Shown: piece after piece, positions 38,526 to 50,140 of the stretch | How the letters are laid out: each line of letters starts with the position of its first letter | How positions within the stretch are numbered: the first letter of the stretch is position 1 | Assembly (NCBI GenBank): GCA_027574665.1 | Contig: CM050654.1 | Span: 31,453,722 to 31,517,721, forward strand | DNA from: Rhynochetos jubatus | Lineage: Eukaryota > Chordata > Aves > Eurypygiformes > Rhynochetidae | DNA length: 64,000 nucleotides | Reading direction: 5' to 3' | The notes under the pieces: model-generated | Told to the model about the DNA's origin: nothing | Databases searched by the model: none | What the model saw: the letters and a program-made list of their open reading frames with translations, nothing else | Program-made: the position numbers and the translations under genes

Positions 38526-38660
38526 ATCGCCTATGCTGCAGTGGACTGTGCCAAAGGACAGAATCATGACCTGTGTAAGCAGGAGGGGGTTGATGGCTAC
38601 CCCACCTTCAACTATTACAACTACGGGAAATTTGTGGAAAAATATACTGGAGAAAGAGGG
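38526..38660 (+). CDS. PDIA5: PDIA5 coding exon, core of last thioredoxin domain
   Basis: This 135-base exon, exactly 45 codons, begins IAYAAVDCAKGQNHDLC and continues through the cis-proline segment DGYPTFNYYNYGKFVEKY to GERG. VDC followed by an NxDLC segment and GYPTF is the normal order in the C-terminal domain of PDIA5, corresponding to the human AVDC...QDLC...GYPTFHYYHYGKF as I recall it. The GYPT proline faces the CPHC site in the thioredoxin fold. The acceptor is TTTCAG ending at 38525 and the donor is GTAAGT at 38661. Both ends are phase 0. Confidence 0.96.
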
Positions 38661-41654
38661 GTAAGTGAAAGCAAGAGTCATCGCCTGGCAGCGGGAGGAT
38701 GGTCTCTTCTCCCTGTGCTACCCGGCAAATGAGAATTGTGGAGTAAATTTTTACGATGCTGGGGGATGTGTAACTGCTGCTGTTACTCTCTTGCATGGAT
38801 GAATCGCTGTGTGCCACACCCTGGTACCTCTCTGCATTAGGAACATTCTTGGTCTGTTTTAGGAATGTGAAGTTTGGTAATACTCTGTCCTACATTTTTA
38901 TTCTTTAAGCTGAAGGCTGCAAGTGAATTTGGATGGGTGAAAGTGAAAGGTGTATTTCATGGGCTGTTGCTAAGTGCAGAAATGCCAGAAAGTACAGAAC
39001 TTCCTCTTGTTAGTTCTGGATCTGGATTGCACACGTACTGCACATGGTTACGGGTCCACCAGGCAGCCAAATGGTGACAGACCATTGGTTTTATAGCAGG
39101 GACAATACTGCCCTTTGGAGACAGGGGCAGACTAAATATCTCATTCACGCTGAATCAGATTCGGTCCTGGAGCTCAGGATGGAAAGACAAGTGGTGCCAT
39201 CTAGCGCGTGGGCTGAAGTTCCATTCCTTAGTCCTGCTGTGGCCAGCTAATTATACGTTATGCGTACAAGGGGCACAGGTGGCATAGAACGCCTCCGGTG
39301 GCTGTAAAGTGCCTGACAATAAGGGAGCAATCCAATTATTTGTGTGCATTCTTTGTCAGACCCCCGAGCGGGAGGCTGCTCCTCAGCAGTGATGGATTGC
39401 CCGGAGAAGTTAGGGTCTGCAGGAAACACTTGGGGTCTTCAAGCCATTCAGTGATTTTGATAAAAGAGCCTTGCCTGGAAGTTATTGCTGCTATTACAGC
39501 TCACCAAATGACAGAGAAGCATGAGGAAAAAAAGTCAAATTCTGAGGTTCTTTGTCAGTCAGGATCTTAGGGAAGTCTTCCTGGAGCTTCACCTCCCAGT
39601 GTTCTCCAGCATTAGGACCCCAGTAATTACCATTTACGGTACTGATCCAGGTGTTGTTATGGATACTGTGTTTAGTTCCGATTGTGGATCTTTTCTTAGA
39701 AGTAGAGATGGGTGCAGTAGCCAACAATTAAGTAAAATCTCAGCTGCAATTTTTGTATTTCTAACCTGTACTTATAGAAATGATATATGGGAGGAAGGAT
39801 CTCTGGTGACTGATAAAAAGAATTTAGCAAGACAGGAGTGTGCTGAGGCCACAGCAGTTGGGAGATGATTATCCCTCTGCAGGAAAGTGGACTGACTAAT
39901 CCCCTACATGCATCCAACCCTTCCTTGCGTAGAATTAGATTACCCAACAGGAACATCACAATCTTTCTGCTGCTGGCAACTATGTTCCCGCTGTACCTCT
40001 CCTGGGACCTGGGTCTTCTGCTTGTGCAGCATTGAATTAGCTTTTGTTATTGCCTGTCGTGGTAATGCTGGAGGCAGTGCTTAGCGCAGTGCCTTCCGTG
40101 GAGTTTCCAGGTCTGATCACAGACCTATTTCGGTAACAAGGGATTGTGCTGTTAAAGGGCTTCTCTCACCTTGGCCAACCACCTCCTGCTTTGCAAAAGA
40201 AATTTCAGGAAAAAGCAGTGGGAGCCAGGGAACCTGTTTCAGTTCCTGATTCTGACGCTAAGTCAGTAGATGTCCATGAGCATTTAGTCCAGTGTGGTCC
40301 AGCTGGTGTAATCATTCCATGTGGGCAGAGAAGAGGCGATATCAGCTGCCGTGGGAGCAACGTGGCATGCTACAGCAGGAGCCATGGCCAGCAGAGCAGG
40401 AGCTCTCAGCTCCTTGCCACCCCACTCCGGAGCACTGGCTGTGGAGAAGAGCATAGCCCCCTGCGGTAGCCTGTAAGGGGTCCTTCCCACCCCCAAGGGT
40501 ATTGCAATTCCAGAGCAGAGATCGTAGGACGTTTCACCCCCAGCAACTCGAGCAAGGAAGAGTCAGGACACCCTCTGACCCAAGTATAACTTAAATGACT
40601 TCCAGACACACAGCTTCGAAAACAGGGGTCCTTCCATGGGGGCTGTTGATTGCCAGATGTCTCCAGGTGACGTATGGCCCAAACTTAGCACTTCATTCTC
40701 TCTCAGTGGAAGAAGAGTGTTTTGTTGTTCAGCCTTCTCAAAAGCTTCCCAGCTTTGGGGTTCGGTTTTGGTTTATTTTGCATTCTTTGTTTTGTTGTTC
40801 CCCAACATTGTTTTAAGTTGACCTGTGACTTCTACCTCTTTGTATTTTCCCTCTTTATCACCAGTTTCGATTGGTTTGGGATTGCTTACAAGTGAAAAAG
40901 GGTCACACTGGGTGGGATCAGTGTTACTTGCCCAGACAGCTGTAGTGTGAGTGTACTGAGACCTGGTCACACCACACACAGGTGTTCACACCTCCACCTC
41001 TCTGAGCCTTTTGAAATGCCCGCAAGTTGTGTTCAGAGCTTTCCTTGGAAAAGGAAACTGCCGGCCTCCAACAGCCTTAGATAATGGGAAGTCATAAGTT
41101 GTTGAAACACAGGGGTCGGCATCTAGGCATCCAGGTTTGAAGTTGTTTGTCGATAATTTTGCTAGTAACTTGAAAAAAATGTAATTCCCATCATCTGGAT
41201 GTATGGAAAAGGAGGAAGATGACGAGCAAAACTGTTAAGGGATGAGGAACAGTGGCAAATGTGTGTATAGCCAACAAATGGTCCACTACCTGCTTTCAAA
41301 ATCACATGTGTAGCATACAAATGCGATTTGAAAATGTCTTTGAGTGTTTTCAACAAAAAGGCATCAATGTCACTCCTAGGGATGGATTTTACCTCGTCCT
41401 GTGAGTTTTAGGGCCTCTTTCTCTGTGTCCCACCTCTTCAGGGTTTGACATGTGGAATCTGCAAGGACATTTTCCCCTTGCATTGCCGTGGAGCAGCACT
41501 GGACCGGAGCGCCGCGCAGTGAGGCAACGCAGAAGCAATAACCGCTCCTTCGTTTATATTCTGCAGTGGTGTACAGAAACGAAAAGCGTTCTGAACGTGT
41601 TGCTTTGGTGTGTTTGTAAAAACATGACCCATCTTTTTCTTTCTTCAAAACCAG
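38661..41654 (+). other. PDIA5: PDIA5 last intron, 3.0 kb
   Basis: GT-AG intron with donor GTAAGT at 38661 and acceptor ACCAG ending at 41654. No repeat or gene was recognised inside it. Confidence 0.85.
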
Positions 41655-41735
41655 GAGTCTGGATTCACCACGTTCATGCGAACCCTGAGAGAAAGAGACC
41701 ATGAAAGAGTAGGAAAGAAGAAGGATGAACTGTAG
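41655..41735 (+). CDS. PDIA5: PDIA5 last coding exon, ending in KDEL
   Basis: The final 26 codons plus TAG read ESGFTTFMRTLRERDHER followed by VGKKKDEL and stop. The last four residues, KDEL, are the classical signal by which KDEL receptors return escaped proteins from the Golgi to the ER. They place the enzyme in the ER lumen. The length from the CPHC cysteine to the C-terminus is 94 residues, equal to the human protein as I recall it. The human tail, from memory, is KEEL, so this is the stronger canonical form. The acceptor is AG at 41653-41654. Confidence 0.97.
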   Translation, partial: ESGFTTFMRTLRERDHERVGKKKDEL

Positions 41736-41870
41736 TTTCTGCCTCAGAAGAAGCTTTCCGCTGCACTGTGAATGGTTCCAGGTCTTTTGTTAATGCACCT
41801 GAGACTTCACGTATTCTCAAGTCAGAGACTTTTTTTTATAAACAGCCATGGCCATTTTGTACAATTTTGA

Positions 41871-41876
41871 AATAAA
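41871..41876 (+). promoter_or_regulatory. PDIA5: Polyadenylation signal AATAAA (PDIA5)
   Basis: Canonical hexamer 136 bases after the stop codon, in TTTGAAATAAAGTGAAAC. Confidence 0.8.
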
Positions 41877-41903
41877 GTGAAACCACTTGATTTTTAAAAG
41901 GAA

Positions 41904-41909
41904 AATAAA
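41904..41909 (+). promoter_or_regulatory. PDIA5: Second polyadenylation signal AATAAA (PDIA5)
   Basis: A second canonical hexamer, 33 bases after the first, in GGAAAATAAATTAG. Either or both may be used. Confidence 0.65.
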
Positions 41910-44900
41910 TTAGAATGTTGCCATAATGTTTTAAAGAAAACTTAGCATTTTCTCTCATGTTGTGAGACGATGCCCACTGACACTCCTATGCAATATTTTT
42001 GTAGTCTGTAGTGTGTCGGTGATGATGTTTGGTAGGGTGGTTTGTGGGGTTTTCTAAAGGTATCGCAGTACATGTAAAAAGCAAAGGGGATGGGACACGT
42101 TCTTTGTTTTGTGGATTTGGTTTGGGTTTTTTTAAACCAGTGAAGGCAAGTGGGACTTGTAAGACACAGATTTATCCAAATGCATTTTTACGTTCTTGTG
42201 AAGTAGTTACATGTTCTTCAGTGAGTTTTGGGGGAACAATTTTCAGGTGCTCAGGGATAAATAGGGTATCCGAGTTAACGAAGACATTAATATTGACCAG
42301 TCCAGATCTGTTGATTTAATTTAAATTTCTGGTCTCGAAATCAGAGGTGTTTACATACCTTTATAGAATGTTGGGCGTTAATTAAACCAGGTATCAAAAA
42401 TCAGCAGAGCATGGGTAAAATTAAACTAACCCCTCCTTTTCCGGCAAATGCATCTGTAGGTTATGGCAGGAGCGATCACCTTATAGGGGTATACAGTTAT
42501 CCTGAGAGGGTACGTAGTCTCCCTTCACATTGGGGTTGGGCCGTATCAAATAGGTGTTGGAAAGTGTTCAGCCGTTTTGAGAAATGCATAATACTTTCGA
42601 TAATGCAGTAATTATGTACATTGCGTGTTTACATGCCAAAAGGTTATCTGCATTTGTATGTGGAATTTTTCCTTTTTGCTCTTTAAGGAATTGCATAAAC
42701 AATCTCTTTCCAACGAAATCATCGGTGTAAAACCTGAATTAGCAGCAGCTGGAACATGTTGCGCTCTTGATGCTTAAGAAAAGAGTTGATCTGGAGGTAC
42801 TTCTGTCTTCACAGGAGGGAAGAGGGAGGGGCAGGAAGTTGTGATTCACTTCAAACTAAAAATAAATTTTTAAAAAGACAAGTATTTTTATCATTAATCA
42901 GCCTTGTTCAGCTTGTTCCCTGCTGGGTGTACACCCGTAGCCGATGGTGGTTTAGGAAGAGCCAGCGCACGCAGGATGGGTGCCCAGCACCCCTTTGCTG
43001 GGGACAGCCCCATGTCTGGGTGTGCTGGGCGGTACGGTGGGGTGTTGGGCGATGTGTGGGTCAGCCTCTGTCTGCCTTGGCACTCAGCGGGCAGACGAAA
43101 CAGCTTTTCACGATGAAGAACCGTGTCTTGGGTCTGAGATCTTCCTCTTGCTCCTCAGCCTGCCCGTCTCATTTTCTTCTGCTAGTTTGGTTCCTTGGTG
43201 AGGGCTGTGCTGATGGACACTGGGTGCTGGGCTGCTCAGCAGGAGAATGGCATCTTAACCTCCTTCCTCAGTATTTTTTCCCTCTTCTCTCTTGCCCAAT
43301 TAATGGCACCATGCGTTTGGCACTCGTTAGGCTGCTGAAGCCATTAGTGAGTAATCTGGAATACTGGTAGCCTGATTGGCCTTGTAGGGTAGCCAGCTTG
43401 TTAACCATGGCATCAATTTGGACGGCAGTGGAGCTGTGCCAGGTGTCTTCTCTTGTTAGGCACCTGATGAGTCTCTTCACTCAAAAAAACAGCTGCCTGG
43501 TAGTACATAATATCCTAGTGGGAAAGTAGCTCAATTTATTAATCTCTTACTGTGTTGGCTTTTGGGGTTTTTTTCCTGTTAGCACAGCTCCTTCATGTTG
43601 TACTTTTGTAATAAGGTCATGGTAATTCGTTCTTTCAAGCTGCCGTAGCATTCTGCCCTCCGTTTGGGAAAGAACATATATTGATGCCATTGGATTTGAA
43701 ACAGGGTTTGTGGGGGTTTTTTTGCTTACCAGCAAACTACCAAGTATGATCAATCCAGAATTTACTGCATATTTTGTTTTAATCTCAGAGTCAAAGCAGC
43801 TGGTGTTTAAAGAAATACAGTCTCCAGAAATGCCGGAGCATTGCTGTGCCCATGGCTGTGGTAATTGCTGAGAAATGTAGATTTCTTCAAAAAAAGGAAA
43901 AAGAAATAAACCGTAGCTTGCCAATGGTGACATCATGTGTCAGGATGGTTCTGAATTACAGGCTTTAGTACATGTTTAGGATAGGACAATTGCACACTGT
44001 GCTTCAGACCAGTAATTCCTTACAGCTGGTTACACCATAATAAAATTAAAATGAAGGATTCTCATTTTTCCCTTCAGTCTTTTGTCAGTTACTTCTTGCA
44101 CTTGGGCATTCATTTTTTCTTGGCTAATCATCTGTTAATGCACAAATATAAAATATTTGAGAGTAATTTACCTTCTGTGACCGGGTCATGACTCATCTGG
44201 TTTATAGTCTGAATGTTTTTTGAAAACCCCAGTTTTGAACACTGTCAACAAAGACATGAAATGGCAGAGAAAAGCCTTAGTTACTGTGAACTAGAGTGTA
44301 CCATGAGCTAGGAGCATTGCTTCCAAGCCTTTTTAATTAGTAGACGAGGTCTGGATCTCCATTACACTGTTGTAATTCTGTTGCCTCCAGTAAAGCAGAA
44401 GTTGGTGTTTATATTTGCTGGTGAAATCAGTTTATGTTTATATTTGCATCAGTCAAGTGAAAATTGAAATACTTTTTTTCTCTACGGACAGTGAATGAAA
44501 ACTCTCCTAAACATAAGAGCTCTGACTTTGTGCATTTAAACAGTTGGGCATTTCACACCTTCACCCTTTCCAGCCTGTCGCAGTAGATTCGTAGCCCAGG
44601 CGTTCATAACCACATAGGAATTTCTGCCGTGGTTAAACGTGAGTAATCTGGGCTTTCAAAACGTGAATCGTTTATCAGCAAGAAACTTAATTGCTGATAA
44701 CAAATGGTTTCCAGTGATTCAGAGATTTTGCTCTTGCAGTTACGAGTTTGGTCTTTTGGCCTTTTTAAGGTGGGATCCAAAGGTCTTGGACATCCGCTAA
44801 ACACTTAACCTGAAGCAGATTAAATCTTGTTGAGGAAGGGTAAAATGTGTACGCAGCAGCGAGGCTGAGCAAGGATTGTGTATCACTTTGTTCCTCAGCC

Positions 44901-47900
44901 TTGGCTTAAACAAGACAGAAATAGCCCAGAGGTTGTAATCTGTTGTAGTCTGTTGTGTAGTTGGACCAAGAGAGCAGGACTGAGTGTTTTGTGCAGACTA
45001 GTAGCAGCTGGTAGGAAATGGTTTTCCCATCTACTGAAAGAGCCTCGGATGTTGGATTTGTTTCATCCACCAAAAGGAGGGAGAAGGAAGCCTGGACAAG
45101 GTCCCAGGAGAGTGAATGTTCTGGGATGTGGGAGACCCAGGATATGAGTATAAGCTTGTATCTCAGTCCCCTGCAATCCAGGAGGGTAATTTGGCTCCTG
45201 TTGTAAAGGAGTTATCAGTCTGTCGCTGACCCAGTAACGACATCCTTACCTGTTCAACTAGAGCGGCTCCTACAGGGCAGACTGGAAGAGACTTGCTCTC
45301 CAGTCCGAATCAAGAAAAGCAGCCTAGCAAATCCCCGTTTCCTCTCCTCCTCTGTAAAACTGCATTCTGGATCCGACAGCACCGCTGACCCCCAAAACCC
45401 CTCCAAACTACTTGCAGCTGGGTGAAACAGCCTTGGGAATTCTCCAGACTCCCACCCAGACCAATGTAGGTCCCCGAATCTTGCTGACTTAAAATTGCAG
45501 TCATCCACAAAGACGGATTGATGTGAGTGGTGAAAGGATTAATTAGAGGGGTAAGGTTTGTGTTCTTACAGCATTTAATTTGGGAGTGAAAAAGCAGATG
45601 CAACCCCCATCATGAGTAAGCGCTAAAAGAACGCTTCAGCCAGAGTCTCATTTCAGAAGGAATTGCTTCATGGGTGATTCTGATTTTAGAGGCTAACAGC
45701 TTTTCAAAAGAAAAGTCAAGACCTGGCAACTTCGCCTACAGGTGTTTCCTTGGCCTGTTTTCCTGTTAAAAACTAAAAAGGAAATTCACTCTCCGTATTT
45801 TTGATAGGCAACGTTTCTTTCTTGTAACGTAGCGCTGTATGGATTTCCTAGAATAATACTAAACCCCTGCCAGCTGCATTTTACAAACTATGAAACAAGC
45901 TGTTGGCTCAAAACGATGCCCAGGGGGGTGGGGACTGTTGTCCACGTGCACCTCGTTTTAATTTAATAGGCTCTCTTCAGTGTGAGTGCCTCTGTAACGG
46001 TACATTGGGATCGCAGGAGTAAATTGTGGTAACTGAAGGCGGAGGGGGAAAATGAGCTTTTATTGGCAGGTGCTGAGCGTCGGGGCCAAACACCGGCATT
46101 GCCTTTGGCAGCCCAGCATCCCTGAGCATTCCGTGGCTCCGCTAGAGCCATGCGTGTGCAGCCCTTTGGCTAATCCGGTTGTGTACGTAACTGCTTTGTG
46201 CTGGAACTGATTGGAAACCAAAATTTCTCCCATTATTTTCTTTGGTGGCTAGTGAGGAGGTGCTCTGCTTGCTCTGTGCATCCTGCTCTTATTTACCCAC
46301 TAAGAAAGGAGGGAACCTGGGCATTTCTACAAAGGAAACTACTCCAATTTCATCTGCTGGTGACCAGGACTCCTGGCACGCCTGACTGACCAGCGCCGCT
46401 GAAATACTCCCTGCGAAGCACCCTCGACCAGCTCGGCTTGTGCCAAGGTTTTGGCGGGCAGTGTATGATGCAATGTTGCAGAAAATCTCAGGATCTAAGG
46501 CAGCGATTCCAGGCCCTGGTTTCCAAGGAGTTAAGCCGAACTGTAAACTCTCTATGCATCAGCCCTGCGTAGCTGGTTTTGAGGTGAGAAAAAAGATGGT
46601 CTGTTAGCCTAAAATGTAGGGAATTGCAGCTCCACTGCTGGCCCGTAGCTAAAGTCAGGAGGATGTCTGGGTGTTCCCAGCCAGCTGCCGGACCTGGTTC
46701 TTGGCTCTTGCAGGGAGAGGATGCTCCTTAAGGAACAGTTATTTTGTGTTTGCTTAGAAAGCATCATAGTGCTAATTATTCTCATTAGCTTTGAGCCACT
46801 AACAAATTATCTTTCCTATTGCTCTTCCATCACTCAGTAATGAGAACCATTTAGCCAGATTTTGCAGATACTGCTCCCTCCCTCTCTACAACACGCAATT
46901 CCCTGCAAGCATTCATCATCGAAAAAAGCTTCTACGTGAACAAAATCTTTTCAAATTAGTCTCTGGTGCCCCAGTTAAGTGGGTGTCTACATCGCAGGCA
47001 TGCAGAAGAGCCTTCTTCATTAATATGTGCAATTCTGCGCGAGCTGATTAGCTCTTGCAGCTCATTTGGTAGCAAATGTGTAAATCCGTCACACTCCGAA
47101 TGCCAAATATGTGCACAGCTGAATTATAGAGAAGTAAGGAACAGCAAGAGTTGGGAGTCTTCACTTGGAAAAGGAGGTCCTTATCCCGTGCTCTGGATTT
47201 ATCTAGAGCATTTGTCACTCCTCTGCTTTGTAATTTTTCTGCTTGCAAAGAATTATTATTCTTCTTCCTGTCGCGTTGACGGTCCTTCCAGTATGTGTGG
47301 GTGTTTAATTTTGTGCCTAACATTTGTAACAGGCACCAGATATCTGGTCTCAGTTCCCATAAAACAATAGGCGCAACACAATGCAATCTTCCTCGCACAG
47401 CGCGTGAAACCAAATTCATCAGTGCCTAATTATGTGTTGTTAATAATCCAGTTGCCATCACTTTTCTTGCTTTTTTGTTTGTAAAAGATTTGTGAAGAGA
47501 AAGAGGGGGAGGAAATGGATAATTTTTTTTAAACATCTCTGTTCTTTAGCCAGGGCAATACTGCATAATTAAATTAACCTAATAGTGTATCTGCCAGCAC
47601 ACGGGAAGCACTAGATGGTGTCACCTGTCCATGGGGAGGGGCTGGTCTAGTGCTGCAAATACTTAGTGTCCTCAGTAGCTGCAGAGCCAGCCCAGCCCCG
47701 GGGCTGGGACTGCCCAGGTCAGGCCAGCCAAGCGCCCTCCGTTTTATTTTCTCTTGGCGGGCAGAGAAATCACAGTGCAGCCTCAGCTTCATCTCCACCG
47801 AGAGCAGTGTTTTGGTGTTACCTTCTGGCCATGCAGGTTATGGGGAGAGAGCTTCCTACTGCTCAAAAATTCTGGTGTGGGAAGCTGTCTTTCTCCAAGC

Positions 47901-48379
47901 TGAGCAAAAACTCTAGAGAGAACATTTCCTAGGAAAACGTGCAGTGTAATAATGAAGCTCCCATCCCCTAGCCCCCAGGTTGCTGGTGAGGGGATGCTGG
48001 TTACTGTACCCCGCCCCATGAGTGTGGAACAGGGTGGTCCCCTCCAACATTTCCTGTTGCGTCCCCAGAACGCACTGAGACCTCTCCAAGAGTGTGATGC
48101 TGCCCCAGCTCCTTCCAGGTCCCTTAGGACTTTGGGGTCCATCACTCCTTCCACCTGCACGAGACCATAAAAGGATAGCCACAGGACTCCTAACTTTCCT
48201 AAAGCCCACCAGCCTGCCGTAGGTGAGGGAGCAGAGCAAAAGGAGGGGCTGCAGAAGTCACAGCGGCAGAGTTTGCCGTGTAATCAAGTCATGTCTCTCT
48301 GGTGGTACCACAGTATTAGGTGCATTAGGTATATCTCGGATGGATGTATAATCTTAATTGTTGTGTATTGTTTGTATTG

Positions 48380-48640
48380 TAGTCCCAAGATCCAGGTCCT
48401 CATTACGCTAGATGCTGTACAAATATATAGGAGACTGTCATGCATGGAAAGGCTTTTATTATGTAAATAGTCAGGTTGGGAGAAAAGAAGTAGTGTTATC
48501 TCTGTTTTACAGATGAGGCACTGAGAGGAAAAAAAACCAGGAGAGCGTTTTGCCCAAGGACGCGCAAAGTCTGTGGGTCAGCAGTGGACTTGAAATTCAA
48601 GTCTCGATTTAGCTTCTTACCGGCTCTTCTTTCCATTTGT
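48380..48640 (-). repeat. MIR/L2-type ancient SINE-like fragment, reversed
   Basis: CTGTTTTACAGATGAGGCAC, then GAGAGG, TTGCCCAAGG and a GTGG...CTTGAAATTCAAG segment, follow in order the reverse complement of the MIR/L2 tail. That tail reads, in the reverse sense, TTTTACAGATGAGG, GAGAGG, TTGCCCAAGG, then a TTxGAAxx segment. The preceding AGATGCTGTACAAATATA resembles a word common in ancient amniote repeats. Divergence is high and borders are approximate. Confidence 0.6.
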
Positions 48641-49164
48641 GTACTGCCCACAACATAAACATTAGGCACAAAGAAGACAATACCATGTGTCGTTTATCTC
48701 TGTCTGGAACAATTATCCAGTACCTCTCAGCTAAACCCTCCCCAACTCTTCCCTGTTTCTTCAAAACCTGCATTTCTTCCATGCCCAGTGCCTGTGGTCA
48801 CCTTACAAGTCCACTCGGTGTACGTGCTGACCTCTGATTTTCTGCAACGCGTGCCACGTTTCAGCTGGACTACAGACCTCTTTGGGAAAAGACCCTCTGC
48901 CACGTGCGGCCATGTCTCGGCCGGAGCAGGCTGCTGAATCTATATGCCAATCCTTTGAAAAAGTGGTACCGGCAATGCTTAGAACAAAAAAGGATGCATA
49001 TACGTTTCTGCTAGTGACTATAGCGAGGCATCCAGTATGCTGCTCAAACCTGCCTGCTAGTCAAAAATACACATTGATGTAAATAACTAATCTGTACCCA
49101 AGACAAATGAAACGTGGACGTCACTCAAAAGACACAATATATTTTGCTGTGTGTACATCAATGT

Positions 49165-50140
49165 TTTATGTCAGGCTTTAGGAAAGAATGTGGGAGGAGA
49201 GAATTATAGAAGTCTTGACAGTCACTGGAAAACAGAATAAAATGGAATTGGCATTTACTAAGGCTCGATAATACCAGACCCATTCTGTAGCCTTCTTTGA
49301 TACAGTAATTAATTAGCTAGACAAAGAAGGGGAATCTGACTGTCTGGACTTCAATAAAGTAGCTGATAGGAGCTGTGTATAAAATTGTATCTCCTACCTG
49401 GCGAAGTCTGAGATTTGCAGAGGAACTGGAAGGCATACACGGTGTTGGAAGAAGAGAAGCTCAGCTGTGTTGAAAGGGAATTACTCAGAGCTCCTACAAA
49501 GTAAGTCCAAAGACTGATTATTTTCATTAACGACCCATTTGGAAAACAGATGTGTCTGATCATTAAAGTGTATCAAAGTCACAAAGTTAGGAGGTTATCA
49601 TCAGTGTGGAGAAAGTGCTGTGGATATCCCACGGCAAGAACTGCATGTCATTGAAGAGCAAGGCCACAGAGGTAGCAGCAGAAAAAGTTGTGTAGGAAAC
49701 CAGCAACGACCCAGAAAGATTTCTAACCGTTGGCCCCAGTGCAGTGTGGGCATTGCAAAGGCAATGGCAATAGGAGAGACATTTCCAGAAGGGCAAAGGA
49801 AGCGTGAACGTCCTTGTGACCCCAGTAAGATTTTGTTTGGAATAAAATTCATGATTCTGATCCATCGCATTAAAGCAAGCTGGAATCTTAATGAAACGGG
49901 TACAGAAAAGGGGTGCTAAGGTGAGGAGGAGGCTGGAGAACCTTTTGCGACAGGCAAGTGTGCGTACGCAGCTCGCTTAGCCTAGCAGCTGAAGCCCGAG
50001 ATGCGGTTTGATTATTCTTTGTAAATACATCAGGAGGGGGAAATATTAAAAGTAGGCAATCTTGGCGTATGATCAAGTGGGTATAAATTGGACATGAATA
50101 ATTCAGACTATCAATTAGGTGTTCTTTATCCACCTGCATC
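49165..50140 (+). mobile_element. Old, degraded CR1 LINE (ORF2 region)
   Basis: Several landmarks occur in the right order and roughly the right spacing for CR1 ORF2. CTGGACTTCAATAAAGTAGC corresponds to the reverse-transcriptase LDFSKAF motif. ATTAAAGTGTATCAAAGTC followed by ACAAAGTTAGGAGGT corresponds to the IKFADDTKLGG segment. GAAACGGGTACAGAAAAGGG corresponds to the QVQRRA segment. AAATACATCAGGAGGG corresponds to the YKYIRG segment. All frames are destroyed. The variant (YKYI rather than YNYLKG) resembles CR1 families of turtles and crocodilians, so this is likely far older than the other CR1 copies here. Confidence 0.7.

Larger units (their letters stand above)
41736..41925 (+). other. 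PDIA5: PDIA5 3' untranslated region
   Basis: Sequence from the TAG stop to shortly after two AATAAA hexamers. A GT-rich stretch near 41955-42040 would serve as the downstream element. The cleavage position is estimated; a longer UTR cannot be ruled out. Confidence 0.7.

Noticed and set aside
42786-43370. + strand open frame of 194 codons downstream of PDIA5
   Set aside because: No recognisable family, domain or splice context. The composition looks like translated non-coding DNA.
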